Assembly (NCBI GenBank): GCA_965372135.1
Contig: CBDVBD010000050.1
Coordinates: 1-19,806, forward strand
Direction: 5' to 3'
DNA from: CBDVBD01 sp965372135
Lineage (GTDB): Bacteria > Electryoneota > RPQS01 > CBDVBD01
DNA length: 19,806 nt
Part shown: positions 6,519 through 14,949 of the stretch, one piece after another
Layout of the letters: the number at the start of each line of letters is the position of its first letter
How positions within the stretch are numbered: the first letter of the stretch is position 1
Translations under genes and position numbers: made by a program
The notes under the pieces: model-generated
Told to the model about the DNA's origin: nothing
Seen by the model: only the letters and a program-made list of their open reading frames with translations
Databases searched by the model: none

Positions 6519-7868
6519 ATGGTGGAATATCGGAAGCCGAATGATTCAGTCCCACCCCCTACTCCATATGAGGGTCCGACAGCGCAGGAGATTTTGGAGT
6601 TGCGGCGGGAATATTTGATGCCTAACCATCTGCTGTATTACAAGAATCCGGTGGCGATTGTGCAGGGGCAGATGCAGTATCTGTACGACACCGAGGGCAG
6701 GCAGTATTTGGACGGTATTGCCGGGATTGTGACGGTAAGTGTGGGGCATTGTAATCCGCGGGTGTTGGAAAAAACGATTGCGCAGACCAAGCTGTTGCAA
6801 CACGCCACCACAATTTATTTGCACCCGTTGATTGCACAGTACGGGAAGATGCTGGCGGAAAAGATGCCAGGGGAACATCTGACGCAGTCGTTTTTCACCA
6901 ATTCCGGCAGCGAAGCCAATGATTTAGCGGTGTTGGCGGCGATATTATCTACCGGGAATGTGGATATATTGGCGCTGCGGAATGCTTATCATGGGATGTC
7001 GCGAGTGCCCATGAGTCTGGTTGGACATTCAACCTGGCGGTATCCTGTGCCAACACAGTCCAATATCCATCATATCCTGCAGGGGTACTGCTACCGGTGT
7101 CCGGTGAAGCTGACGTATCCATCGTGTAATGTGGCATGTGCGCGGGATGTGGAAAATGTCATCCTCAGTTCCACTACAGGGAAAGTGGCTGCGGTGATTG
7201 CGGAACCGATTCAAGGAGTAGGCGGTAGTGTGACGCCTCCGCCGGAGTATTTTGGAATCATTTACGACACTGTTAAGAAATACGACGGATTGTTTATATC
7301 CGATGAAGTGCAGACTGGTTTCGGGCGTACCGGATCGAAATATTGGGGCATCGAGAATTGGGGGGTGGAGCCGGATATGATGACGATGGCGAAGGGGATG
7401 GGCAACGGGATTCCAATAGGAGCGGTGACGTCGAGTGCGGAAATTGCGGCGCCGTTGAAGGATAAATTGTTCTTCAATACATTTGGGGGAAATCCAGTAT
7501 CGATGGCGCAGGGGATCGCTACTATGGAAGAGATCGACGAGCAGGGTTTGCAGGAGAATTCGGCGAAGGTTGGGGCGCATTTGATGGATGGATTACGGCG
7601 GTTGGAAAGCCAATACGAACTGATCGGGGAGGTGCGGGGGATGGGTTTGATGCTGGGGGTGGAGTTGGTGAAATCCCGGGAAAGCCGGGAACCGGCACCG
7701 GAAGCCACCGCTCAGATATTGGAAATGGCAAAGGACTGCGGGTTGTTGATTGGAAAGGGTGGGTTGTTCGGCAACGTGATACGGATTAAGCCGCCGATGT
7801 GTATTACGGTGGATGATGTGGATTATATGGTGGAGGTGCTGGGGGATTGTTTTGAGGAGGTGGGGTAG
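6519..7868 (+). CDS. Class III aminotransferase, AGXT2-like (beta-alanine / 3-aminoisobutyrate transaminase)
   Basis: PLP-dependent fold type I enzyme, 449 residues. Seen: phosphate-binding NSGSEAND (128-135), aromatic NAYHG (155-159), SDEVQTGFGRTG (261-272) with Asp262 contacting the pyridine nitrogen, and Lys292 in MAKGMGNGIPIGAV forming the Schiff base. TFGGNPVS (321-328) and the Arg in GEVRGMGLMLG complete the family pattern. A Cys-rich segment, YCYRCPVKLTYPSC...CA (190-208), is characteristic of AGXT2-type members. In this setting it most likely moves the amino group of beta-alanine or 3-aminoisobutyrate to pyruvate or glyoxylate, yielding (methyl)malonate semialdehyde for the dehydrogenase at 1211-2725. 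The acceptor cannot be told from sequence. Start supported by AGAAGGA eight bases upstream. Confidence 0.88.
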   Translation: MVEYRKPNDSVPPPTPYEGPTAQEILELRREYLMPNHLLYYKNPVAIVQGQMQYLYDTEGRQYLDGIAGIVTVSVGHCNPRVLEKTIAQTKLLQHATTIYLHPLIAQYGKMLAEKMPGEHLTQSFFTNSGSEANDLAVLAAILSTGNVDILALRNAYHGMSRVPMSLVGHSTWRYPVPTQSNIHHILQGYCYRCPVKLTYPSCNVACARDVENVILSSTTGKVAAVIAEPIQGVGGSVTPPPEYFGIIYDTVKKYDGLFISDEVQTGFGRTGSKYWGIENWGVEPDMMTMAKGMGNGIPIGAVTSSAEIAAPLKDKLFFNTFGGNPVSMAQGIATMEEIDEQGLQENSAKVGAHLMDGLRRLESQYELIGEVRGMGLMLGVELVKSRESREPAPEATAQILEMAKDCGLLIGKGGLFGNVIRIKPPMCITVDDVDYMVEVLGDCFEEVG

Positions 7869-7872
7869 AATC

Positions 7873-7920
7873 ATTGCTCGATTGTTCGATTGTTCGATTG
7901 TTCGATTGTTAAATTGTCCA
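7873..7920 (+). repeat. Six tandem octamers of type ATTGTTNN
   Basis: Units ATTGCTCG, then ATTGTTCG three times, ATTGTTAA, ATTGTCCA, in perfect phase. This is the most regular of the four arrays and begins four bases after the aminotransferase stop codon. It fills most of the spacer before the dihydropyrimidinase gene. Confidence 0.85.
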
Positions 7921-7947
7921 TTAGATCGTTGTGATTAGGAGAATATT

Positions 7948-9339
7948 ATGCAGTTTGATACTTTAATCAAGGGTGGGACGGTGGTGACGGCGTTGGATAC
8001 GTTTCCGGCGGATGTGGGGATTGTGGGGGAAAAGATTAGCACTATTGGTGAGAATTTGACCAGTGATTCTCCTTGCCGGGAAATCGATGCTTCCGGGAAA
8101 TATGTGATGCCGGGGGGAATCGATGTGCATGTGCATTTGCAGCTACCGTTTTGCGGTACGGTTAGTTCCGATGATTTCGTGACCGGCACAAAAGGGGCTG
8201 CACGAGGGGGCGTTACTACTGTTATCGATTTCGCAATCCAAGACGCTGAAAAGGGTTTGATGGCGGGGATCGAAGCCCGGATGAAGGAGGCGGAGGGTCG
8301 GGTGTGTGTGGATTATTCCTTGCACTCGATTATCACCAAATGGAGCGATGCTATCCGCCGCGAAATGCAGGAAGTGATCGATTTCGGGATTCCTACTTTC
8401 AAGATGTTTATGGTGTACGAGAAGGAAGGGTGGCAGTCGGATGATGCTGCGTTATACAGCGGATTAGCGGAGACGGCAAACAATGGCGCCAGGATTTGTG
8501 TGCATGCGGAAAGTGAAAAGGTGATGTCGTTGTTGATCGAAAAGTATCTGCCGGAAAAGGAGAAATACGGAGCGTACGCGCATGCGTTGTCCCGCCCGAA
8601 TTTCATCGAAGAGGAAGCGGTGGCGCGGGCGATCAAATGGGCGGAAGTGACGGATGGGCGGTTGTATGTGGTGCATATCTCCACCGGTGGTGCGGCGGAT
8701 TTGGTGTGGGAAGCGCGCAGTTACGGCACCAATGTGTATGGGGAAACCTGCCCGCAGTATTTGTTGTTGACCGATGATGTTTTTAAAGACCCGGAACGGG
8801 GGCATTTGTACGCCACCTGTCCTCAGATCAAGAAAAAAGAGGACAGCGAACGGCTGTGGGAAGCATTGACGGATAACGAATTGGCGTTGATCGCCACCGA
8901 CACGTGTACTTTTAATACCGAGCAGAAAGCGATGTGGGAAGGGGATTTTACCAAGATTCCGTTCGGGATGCCTGGAGTGGAGACGTTGCTGCCGTCGGCG
9001 TACACCGAAGGGGTGTTGGGGGAACGTTTCAGCTTGAACCATTTCGTATCGTTGATTAGCACCAATCCGGCGAAGTTGATGGGGATGTATCCAAGGAAGG
9101 GGACGTTGGCAGTGGGCAGCGATGCGGATGTGAATGTAATGGATCCGGAAAAGAAAAAGACGGTTGATTGGCAAGAGTTGGCTACCAATTGCGACTGGTC
9201 ACCGTATCAGGGGATGCAGATGGCGGGTTTTCCGGAGGTGACGATTAGCCGGGGGAAGGTGGTGGTGGACAATGGGGCGTTTGTGGGGGATGAGGGGCAT
9301 GGAAGATTTGTGAAGAGGGAAGCGGGGGGAGAGGTGTAA
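7948..9339 (+). CDS. hydA: Dihydropyrimidinase (D-hydantoinase family)
   Basis: Cyclic amidohydrolase of the dihydropyrimidinase/hydantoinase family, 463 residues. It opens dihydrouracil or dihydrothymine to the N-carbamoyl-beta-amino acid. The binuclear metal site is intact: His61 and His63 in GIDVHVHLQLPF, carboxylatable Lys152 in FKMFMVY, His186 in CVHAES, His243 in VVHIST, and Asp318 in IATDTC. Tyr157 in FMVY corresponds to the transition-state-stabilising Tyr of the family. The C-terminus (GRFVKRE) matches dihydropyrimidinases. AGGAGA (7937-7942) five bases before the ATG supports the start. A broader hydantoinase specificity is possible, but a dehydrogenase on one side and a ureidopropionase two genes upstream make dihydropyrimidine the natural substrate. 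Confidence 0.92.
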   Translation: MQFDTLIKGGTVVTALDTFPADVGIVGEKISTIGENLTSDSPCREIDASGKYVMPGGIDVHVHLQLPFCGTVSSDDFVTGTKGAARGGVTTVIDFAIQDAEKGLMAGIEARMKEAEGRVCVDYSLHSIITKWSDAIRREMQEVIDFGIPTFKMFMVYEKEGWQSDDAALYSGLAETANNGARICVHAESEKVMSLLIEKYLPEKEKYGAYAHALSRPNFIEEEAVARAIKWAEVTDGRLYVVHISTGGAADLVWEARSYGTNVYGETCPQYLLLTDDVFKDPERGHLYATCPQIKKKEDSERLWEALTDNELALIATDTCTFNTEQKAMWEGDFTKIPFGMPGVETLLPSAYTEGVLGERFSLNHFVSLISTNPAKLMGMYPRKGTLAVGSDADVNVMDPEKKKTVDWQELATNCDWSPYQGMQMAGFPEVTISRGKVVVDNGAFVGDEGHGRFVKREAGGEV

Positions 9340-9343
9340 GTGT

Positions 9344-9378
9344 AAATTCCAAATCCCAAATTACAAATTACAAATTAC
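9344..9378 (+). repeat. Five tandem heptamers of type AAATTAC
   Basis: Units AAATTCC, AAATCCC, then AAATTAC three times, starting five bases after the dihydropyrimidinase stop. Degenerate copies (CCAAATTCGAAATCCG) continue to about 9410. It differs in period and sequence from the ATTGTTNN arrays but occupies an equivalent spacer position. Confidence 0.7.
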
Positions 9379-9406
9379 AAACAATATCAAAACTCCAAAT
9401 TCGAAA

Positions 9407-9499
9407 TCCGCCGGAGGCGGACAGGTCCGAAACTCGAAACAAATTAGAATTTCAAAATTCTAAACTGGATCCCGCATTCCGCCAACTGGCGGACGGGAT
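9407..9499. repeat. Cluster of three palindromes upstream of the dehydrogenase gene
   Basis: Palindrome 1 is TCCGCC/GGCGGA with loop GGA (9407-9421). Palindrome 2 is TTAGAATTT/AAATTCTAA with loop CA (9444-9463). Palindrome 3 is a longer hairpin, ATCCCG (9469-9474) pairing with CGGGAT (9494-9499), enclosing TCCGCCA/TGGCGGA (9478-9493). The first and third share the TCCGCC...GGCGGA core. The third includes the first two bases of the ATG at 9498, so that ATG probably belongs to the repeat rather than to the gene. Confidence 0.75.
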
Positions 9500-9536
9500 G
9501 ACAGAGGATGGGGTGGGATTAGATAGAAAGTACACA

Positions 9537-12140
9537 ATGGAACCAGTTATGAATAATGGTCAGAAGATATCAGGGTTGCAGGGGGCGATTCAGGAAGCGG
9601 GGCGGTGTTTGCTGTGTCACGATGCGCCGTGTGATGTGGGATGCGGCGCGGATACAGATCCAGCAACGTTTATCCTGAAACTGCGTATGGGGAATATTAA
9701 GGGTGCGGTGCGTACCATGCGGGAAAACAACATCCTGGCGGCGACGTGCGCGGAAGTGTGCCCAACCTGCCGATTGTGTGTGGAAGCCTGTTCACGTACT
9801 GGCATCGATCAGCCGATCAAGATCGCCGAATTGCAGGCTTTTTTAGCGGAATACGAGCGGGAGGAGAACATGCAGGTTTTGCAGGCTCCGCCCCAAGGGA
9901 ATAGAAAAGTCGCGGTGATTGGTTCCGGTCCGGCGGGATTATCTGCGGCTGCCAACTTAGCGCTTAAGGGATATAAAGTAACTGTATTGGAAAAGATGCC
10001 CCAACCGGGTGGATTGTTACGATATGGTATTCCGGATCACCGCCTGCCGCCGGATTTGTTAGACCATGAAATTCAATTAGTCGAGGATTTAGGGGTTGCA
10101 TTCAACTGCAATCAAGCTATCTCTTCGAAACAGGACTTGGATGGATTGCTCAAGGATGGTTATGATGCGGTTTTCTTGGCAACCGGTTATGATAGGTCCT
10201 ATGGCTTGGGACTTCCTGGGGAAGATTTACAGGGGGTATTTCGATGGGATGATTTCCTTAGATACAGTAAGAATCCGGGATTGCGACCGGAACTGGAATT
10301 GAAAGTAAGGGGGAAACGGGTGGTGGTGGTGGGCGGGGGGTCGGTGGCGATGGATTGTGCGGTGACGGCGAAATATCTTGGTGCTGACCGGGTGTACACG
10401 GTGTCGTTGGAGGGGATGGAGGAGCTGCCGGCGGATGCGGAAGAAAAGGAAGCGGCTTTCCAGGCGGGTGTCCGTTTTCGTTCTCACTCCCGCATCACGG
10501 ATATATATGGTGATAACGGTTTGCTGCTGGGTGTAAAAGGCATTGAAATCCGATGGATAAAGCCGGAGTGGCTGGTGCCGGAAAATGCGGAAGATATCCC
10601 TGGCACCGAATTCTCACTTCCGGCAGACATCCTGATCGAAGCCATCGGCGCTGGATTCTCCTCAGAATTACAATCGATGCTAACCGGACTGGACAGAGAT
10701 AGCGGGATGCTGAAGGCGGATCCGGAGACGATGATGACGTCTAATCCCAGGATTTTTGCCGGTGGAGATATGGTGGGGGCACGGAAGACGGTGGCATCGT
10801 CGGTGATCGATGGTAAGAAAGCTGCGGACGCTATCGCAGAAGCTATTCCGATCACTCCACCGGTAGTGATTCCCAAACGGACACGTCCCAGCTTGGAAAT
10901 CGAATTCTGCGGCAGGACATTCATCAACCCATTCTGCCTGTCGGCGTCGCCGGTGGGCAATACCGCCGAAATGGTGTCTCGAGCTTACGAAGCGGGATGG
11001 GGCGGGTGTTACTTTAAGACCCTGAATTTAGAAAAGGATTACGAAATCATCGATCCCACACCGCGATTGCATGCGTTGCACCACGGGGAAAGACGATTCA
11101 TCGGACTGCAAAATATCGAGATGGTCAGCGAACGACCATTGGCAGATAACCTGCGCGATATTGCCTGGTTAAAGAAAAAATATCCGGAGCGGATACTTGT
11201 CAGCAGCATCATGGGGTACAATGACGAGGGTTGGATCGAATTGGCGAAGGGATCAGAGGATGCCGGCGCTGACATGTTGGAGCTGAATTTTTCCTGTCCT
11301 CAGATGGCAGTGGAGGGAGCCGGGCATAAAATCGGGCAGCAATACGATATGTTGGAACATTTCACCCGGGTGGTTAAGGATAATGTGTCGATACCGGTCA
11401 TCGCGAAAATGACGCCGAATATTACCGATATAGTGGAGCCATCGGTGGCTGCGAAAGCCGGTGGGGCGGATGCGATTTCAGCTATCAATACACTGCGGGC
11501 AATCACTGAAGTTGACCTGGACACGCTATCACCGATGCCTTCGATCCAGGGGAAAGGGTCGATCAGCGGGTATTCCGGTCCGGCAGTGAAGCCGATTGCA
11601 TTGCGATTTATTGGGGAATTGGCACAGAGTGAGGAACTGAGATTGCCGGTGTCGGGAATCGGGGGTATCGAAACCTGGCAGGATGCCGCAATGTTCCTGT
11701 TGATGGGAGCTTCCAACCTGCAGGTCACCACCGGAGTGATGCACTATGGGTACCGGATGGTGGAATCGATGATCGAAGGGATGGAGGATTATTTGGAATC
11801 GAAGGGGATGAAATCGGTGATGGAATTGGTGGGGGCTGGATTGCGGTATTTGGTGGATCCTTCGGAGCACCATCAAACCAAGCACGTGATTTCGGTGGTG
11901 GATCAGGATAAATGTATTGGGTGTGGCTTGTGTTACATCGTTTGTCACGACGGCGCCAACCAAGCTATGAAGTTCGATGCCGAAACCAGAAAAGCAGAGG
12001 TGGATAAGGAACGGTGCGTGGGATGCTTGTTGTGTAAGCACCTGTGTCCGGTTTGGGATTGTATCAACGCCGAAGAGATCGACGGTTTAAATAGGGGTGG
12101 GATGCATCAAGATGCATTGGAATTCGTTAAGAATCAATAA
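9537..12140 (+). CDS. preTA: Fused dihydropyrimidine dehydrogenase (PreT-PreA in one chain)
   Basis: Reduces uracil or thymine to the dihydro form, or the reverse, with a nicotinamide cofactor. I prefer the ATG at 9537 (867 residues) to the in-frame ATG at 9498, which lies in a palindrome; neither has a strong ribosome-binding site. Order, numbered from 9537: N-terminal [4Fe-4S] domain with RCLLCHDAPC (23-32) and further Cys near 71-85; FAD site VIGSGPAGLSAAA (127-139); nucleotide site VVGGGSVAMD (264-273); AGGDMVG (408-414); dihydroorotate-dehydrogenase-like FMN domain from about 455 with LNFSCPQ (583-589), AKMTPN (623-628) and SGYSGPAVKPIALRFIGE; and two ferredoxin clusters, CIGCGLCYIVC (793-803) and CVGCLLCKHLCP (827-838). 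In E. coli these halves are separate PreT and PreA; the fused order is that of eukaryotic DPD (about 1025 residues). The nucleotide domain reads VSLEGMEELPA with no Arg cluster, hinting at NADH. Confidence 0.9.
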   Translation: MEPVMNNGQKISGLQGAIQEAGRCLLCHDAPCDVGCGADTDPATFILKLRMGNIKGAVRTMRENNILAATCAEVCPTCRLCVEACSRTGIDQPIKIAELQAFLAEYEREENMQVLQAPPQGNRKVAVIGSGPAGLSAAANLALKGYKVTVLEKMPQPGGLLRYGIPDHRLPPDLLDHEIQLVEDLGVAFNCNQAISSKQDLDGLLKDGYDAVFLATGYDRSYGLGLPGEDLQGVFRWDDFLRYSKNPGLRPELELKVRGKRVVVVGGGSVAMDCAVTAKYLGADRVYTVSLEGMEELPADAEEKEAAFQAGVRFRSHSRITDIYGDNGLLLGVKGIEIRWIKPEWLVPENAEDIPGTEFSLPADILIEAIGAGFSSELQSMLTGLDRDSGMLKADPETMMTSNPRIFAGGDMVGARKTVASSVIDGKKAADAIAEAIPITPPVVIPKRTRPSLEIEFCGRTFINPFCLSASPVGNTAEMVSRAYEAGWGGCYFKTLNLEKDYEIIDPTPRLHALHHGERRFIGLQNIEMVSERPLADNLRDIAWLKKKYPERILVSSIMGYNDEGWIELAKGSEDAGADMLELNFSCPQMAVEGAGHKIGQQYDMLEHFTRVVKDNVSIPVIAKMTPNITDIVEPSVAAKAGGADAISAINTLRAITEVDLDTLSPMPSIQGKGSISGYSGPAVKPIALRFIGELAQSEELRLPVSGIGGIETWQDAAMFLLMGASNLQVTTGVMHYGYRMVESMIEGMEDYLESKGMKSVMELVGAGLRYLVDPSEHHQTKHVISVVDQDKCIGCGLCYIVCHDGANQAMKFDAETRKAEVDKERCVGCLLCKHLCPVWDCINAEEIDGLNRGGMHQDALEFVKNQ

Positions 12141-14949
12141 TCTTAGATTTGATGAGATGGGCTTTTAGCTGCTGTAGTTCGCTTTCGATGCGATCCAATA
12201 ATGATTGCAGCCGCTCATGATCGATGTTCTCGCAGCTTTGTTCCAGTTCCAACGCTACTGATTGGACTTCTACCGCACCTACATTACCGGCGGAACCTTT
12301 GATTTTATGCGCCAGCGTTTGGACTAACAGTTTATCGTCCGCCTTCAACGCCTGTTTCAACTCCGCGATATGACCGGGAATGTCCCCTAAGAAATCCACC
12401 AAAATTTCCTTTGCCAATCCTCCATCCCCCATCACACGATCCAATATCCCGTTCCAATCAAAGATAACTTTCTTTGCTGGAGTTTTTTGATCGTTTAGCT
12501 TATCGGTAAGTGTGATTTTCTTACTGGATGTCCACTTTTCTATCATTTTTTCAAGAGCTTGCGGTTTCACCGGCTTGGCAATATAGTCATCCATACCGGC
12601 ATCAATACATTTTTCCCGATCACCCTGCATGGCATTGGCAGTCATGGCAATGATGGGTATGTTATGATTTTTGATTTTGGATTCCGGATGTCGAATAGCT
12701 TTTGTCGCTTCGTATCCATCCATCTCCGGCATTTGTACATCCATGAGGATTATGTCATAACAATTTGTTTCCAAAGCTTTTATAGCTTCTTTTCCATTTT
12801 CGACCAGATTGGCACGATATCCAAGTTTTTCCAAAATCTTCAATGCCACCTTTTGATTGACAGGATTATCCTCGGCAACCAATATCCGCACATTCCGCCG
12901 TTTGCTTTCCAAGACCGAGTGCCGCGTTACAATCGGCTTTTGTGATTCTGCAGACTGTTCTTTCGTCAAGCCATTTACCGTGGTTAGACAATCGTACAGG
13001 ATATTTTTCTTAACCGGTTTTGGAAGATATCCTGAAAATCCAATATTCCTCATTCGCGCTGCATCACCCCGTTCTGCAACAGAAGTCAACATCACCAGCC
13101 GGGTATCGCGGATTAAGGGATCACTCTTGATTTTTGTTCCCAGCATTTCCCCATTCATTCCAGGCATTAACATATCCAATATGGCAATCCGGTATGGATC
13201 GTTATCTTTAACAGCATTGTGTAGTTTTTCTAAGGCTGTCTTGCCATCTGACGCTTCATCATACCGACACTGCCATGTTTTTAGTAGGATAGACAGCAAT
13301 CGGCGATTAGTATCATTATCATCAACGAATAAGATGCGTTTCCCTTGGATGCCTTCTGCAATATCTTCTCCGGGTTGTTCGGTTAATTGCTGCTTGCCCA
13401 TTACCGCGGTAAACCAGAACGTGGACCCTTCACCTTCCGTGCTTTCCACTCCAATCCTACCGCCCATTAATTCCGATAAGCGTTTGGAAATCGATAGACC
13501 CAAACCGGTCCCACCATGTTTCCGAGTTGTGGACGAATCCGCCTGAGTGAACGCTTCGAAAAGAGACCCAAGTTTATCCTGTGAAATTCCAACACCTGTG
13601 TCTGTAACACTAAATTTCACAGTGACTTCGGATTCATTTTCCTCCTCAATCTCTACACGGATCACCACTTCCCCGTCACTGGTGAATTTGATGGAGTTAC
13701 CCACCAGATTGGTCAGAATCTGGCGCAGCCTTCCCGGATCACCTTGCAGAAGGGTCGGTACATCAGGCTCTATCATACACACATATTCCAATCCCTTTTC
13801 ATACGCCTTCAATGCCAACAAATCCCCCATTTCTTCCAACATCGTCCGTAAATTAAAATCGATCACTTCAATGTCCAATTTGCCGGCTTCTACCTTGGAA
13901 AAATCCAGGATATCGTTGATCAATGTCAACAAGGCTTCGGCGCTGGATTGCACCGTATTAGCAAAATCCCGTTGTTCATTGGTCAGCTCCGTCTCCAACA
14001 ACAACCCGGTCATCCCGATTACCCCGTTCATCGGTGTTCGGATTTCATGGCTCATATTAGCTAAAAATTCACTCTTCGTCCGGGTAGCATTTTCCGCTTC
14101 TTTACGCGCCACATCCAATTCGATATTCTTCAACTCAATTTCGTTCATGTAGGCATTAAGCTTTTCAGCTGATTTCTGCGCTTCATGAACTGCGAACTGA
14201 ATCTCTTTTTCCGCCTGTTTGCGATCAGTGATATCCATGAACGTTTCCAACATCACCTTTTCGCCGTTATCCCACGTCAATGGGATGATGGTCTTTAGGA
14301 TGGGAATTTGTTTCCCATCAGCATTATGTACGATGGTCTCACAATTATTTACTTTCTTATTACAGTCCCATGCCGGACATTGACCCTCTGTTTCCGAACA
14401 CCACACTTGGTCGCAAAATTGCCCAATTGCATCTTCCCGAGAAATTCCTAATATCCTAATCGCGGCATCATTAATACTGCGAATCATTTTGTCGTTATCA
14501 ATAATTACAATACCATAGGGCATTCCTTCCAATACAGTTTCCATAGTATCATTAGCTTGATGTAATGCGGTTTCTGCTTGGTATCGATCCATCACATCAA
14601 TCCCGGTACATACCACAGACTCCAATGATCCATCTTCAGAAAACTTGGGAGTTTTTGTGATTTCCAACAGCCGTCTTTCCCCATGCGCATTTCTTACCCA
14701 TTCCGCACACTTTATGGGTGTTTTAGTATTAAAGACCTTCGTGTTTCCCGCAACACACTTTTGGGCTTCCTCTTCCCCAATCACTTCGAACAAGCTTTTT
14801 CCCACTGCATCCGCTGGATCAATCCCGAATAAGTCGGCAAATGCTTGATTGACCATTCCCAAAGTCTCAGCATCATCGAGAAACCAGACCAAGGCATTAA
14901 CATAATTTAACAGGAAATCTTGAGTTTCGGACTGTAGGGCTCTTTCCAT
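12127..14949 (-). CDS. Soluble hybrid histidine kinase, PAS-PAS-HisKA-HATPase-REC-REC-HPt
   Basis: 940 residues with no membrane segment or signal peptide, so a cytoplasmic sensor. PAS1 about 8-125; PAS2 about 132-245, containing five cysteines (179, 184, 191, 196, 203); a short coiled coil 247-290. HisKA carries phospho-acceptor His301 in MSHEIRTPMNG. HATPase has N-box NLVGNS (414-419), DTGVG (450-454) and GGTGLGL (479-485). REC1 has acidic pair 543-544, Asp592 and Lys644; REC2 has Asp737 in LMDVQMPEMDG and Lys792. The C-terminal HPt has His881 in LAHKIKGSAG. All four phosphorelay sites are present, as in BarA/ArcB-type kinases, so it can relay to a separate response regulator that is not in this window. 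It converges on the dehydrogenase gene with a 14-base 3' overlap and is divergent from the symporter. The start has only a weak GGAA. Confidence 0.93.
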   Translation of the reverse strand: MERALQSETQDFLLNYVNALVWFLDDAETLGMVNQAFADLFGIDPADAVGKSLFEVIGEEEAQKCVAGNTKVFNTKTPIKCAEWVRNAHGERRLLEITKTPKFSEDGSLESVVCTGIDVMDRYQAETALHQANDTMETVLEGMPYGIVIIDNDKMIRSINDAAIRILGISREDAIGQFCDQVWCSETEGQCPAWDCNKKVNNCETIVHNADGKQIPILKTIIPLTWDNGEKVMLETFMDITDRKQAEKEIQFAVHEAQKSAEKLNAYMNEIELKNIELDVARKEAENATRTKSEFLANMSHEIRTPMNGVIGMTGLLLETELTNEQRDFANTVQSSAEALLTLINDILDFSKVEAGKLDIEVIDFNLRTMLEEMGDLLALKAYEKGLEYVCMIEPDVPTLLQGDPGRLRQILTNLVGNSIKFTSDGEVVIRVEIEEENESEVTVKFSVTDTGVGISQDKLGSLFEAFTQADSSTTRKHGGTGLGLSISKRLSELMGGRIGVESTEGEGSTFWFTAVMGKQQLTEQPGEDIAEGIQGKRILFVDDNDTNRRLLSILLKTWQCRYDEASDGKTALEKLHNAVKDNDPYRIAILDMLMPGMNGEMLGTKIKSDPLIRDTRLVMLTSVAERGDAARMRNIGFSGYLPKPVKKNILYDCLTTVNGLTKEQSAESQKPIVTRHSVLESKRRNVRILVAEDNPVNQKVALKILEKLGYRANLVENGKEAIKALETNCYDIILMDVQMPEMDGYEATKAIRHPESKIKNHNIPIIAMTANAMQGDREKCIDAGMDDYIAKPVKPQALEKMIEKWTSSKKITLTDKLNDQKTPAKKVIFDWNGILDRVMGDGGLAKEILVDFLGDIPGHIAELKQALKADDKLLVQTLAHKIKGSAGNVGAVEVQSVALELEQSCENIDHERLQSLLDRIESELQQLKAHLIKSKIIDS

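Noticed and set aside
8464..9174. Long minus-strand frame (236 codons) inside the dihydropyrimidinase gene
   Set aside because: Same compositional shadow effect; the + strand product has a complete metal site.
12857..13546. Long + strand frame (229 codons) antisense to the hybrid kinase
   Set aside because: Low-complexity Ser/Pro-rich shadow of the kinase coding strand with no recognisable domain.
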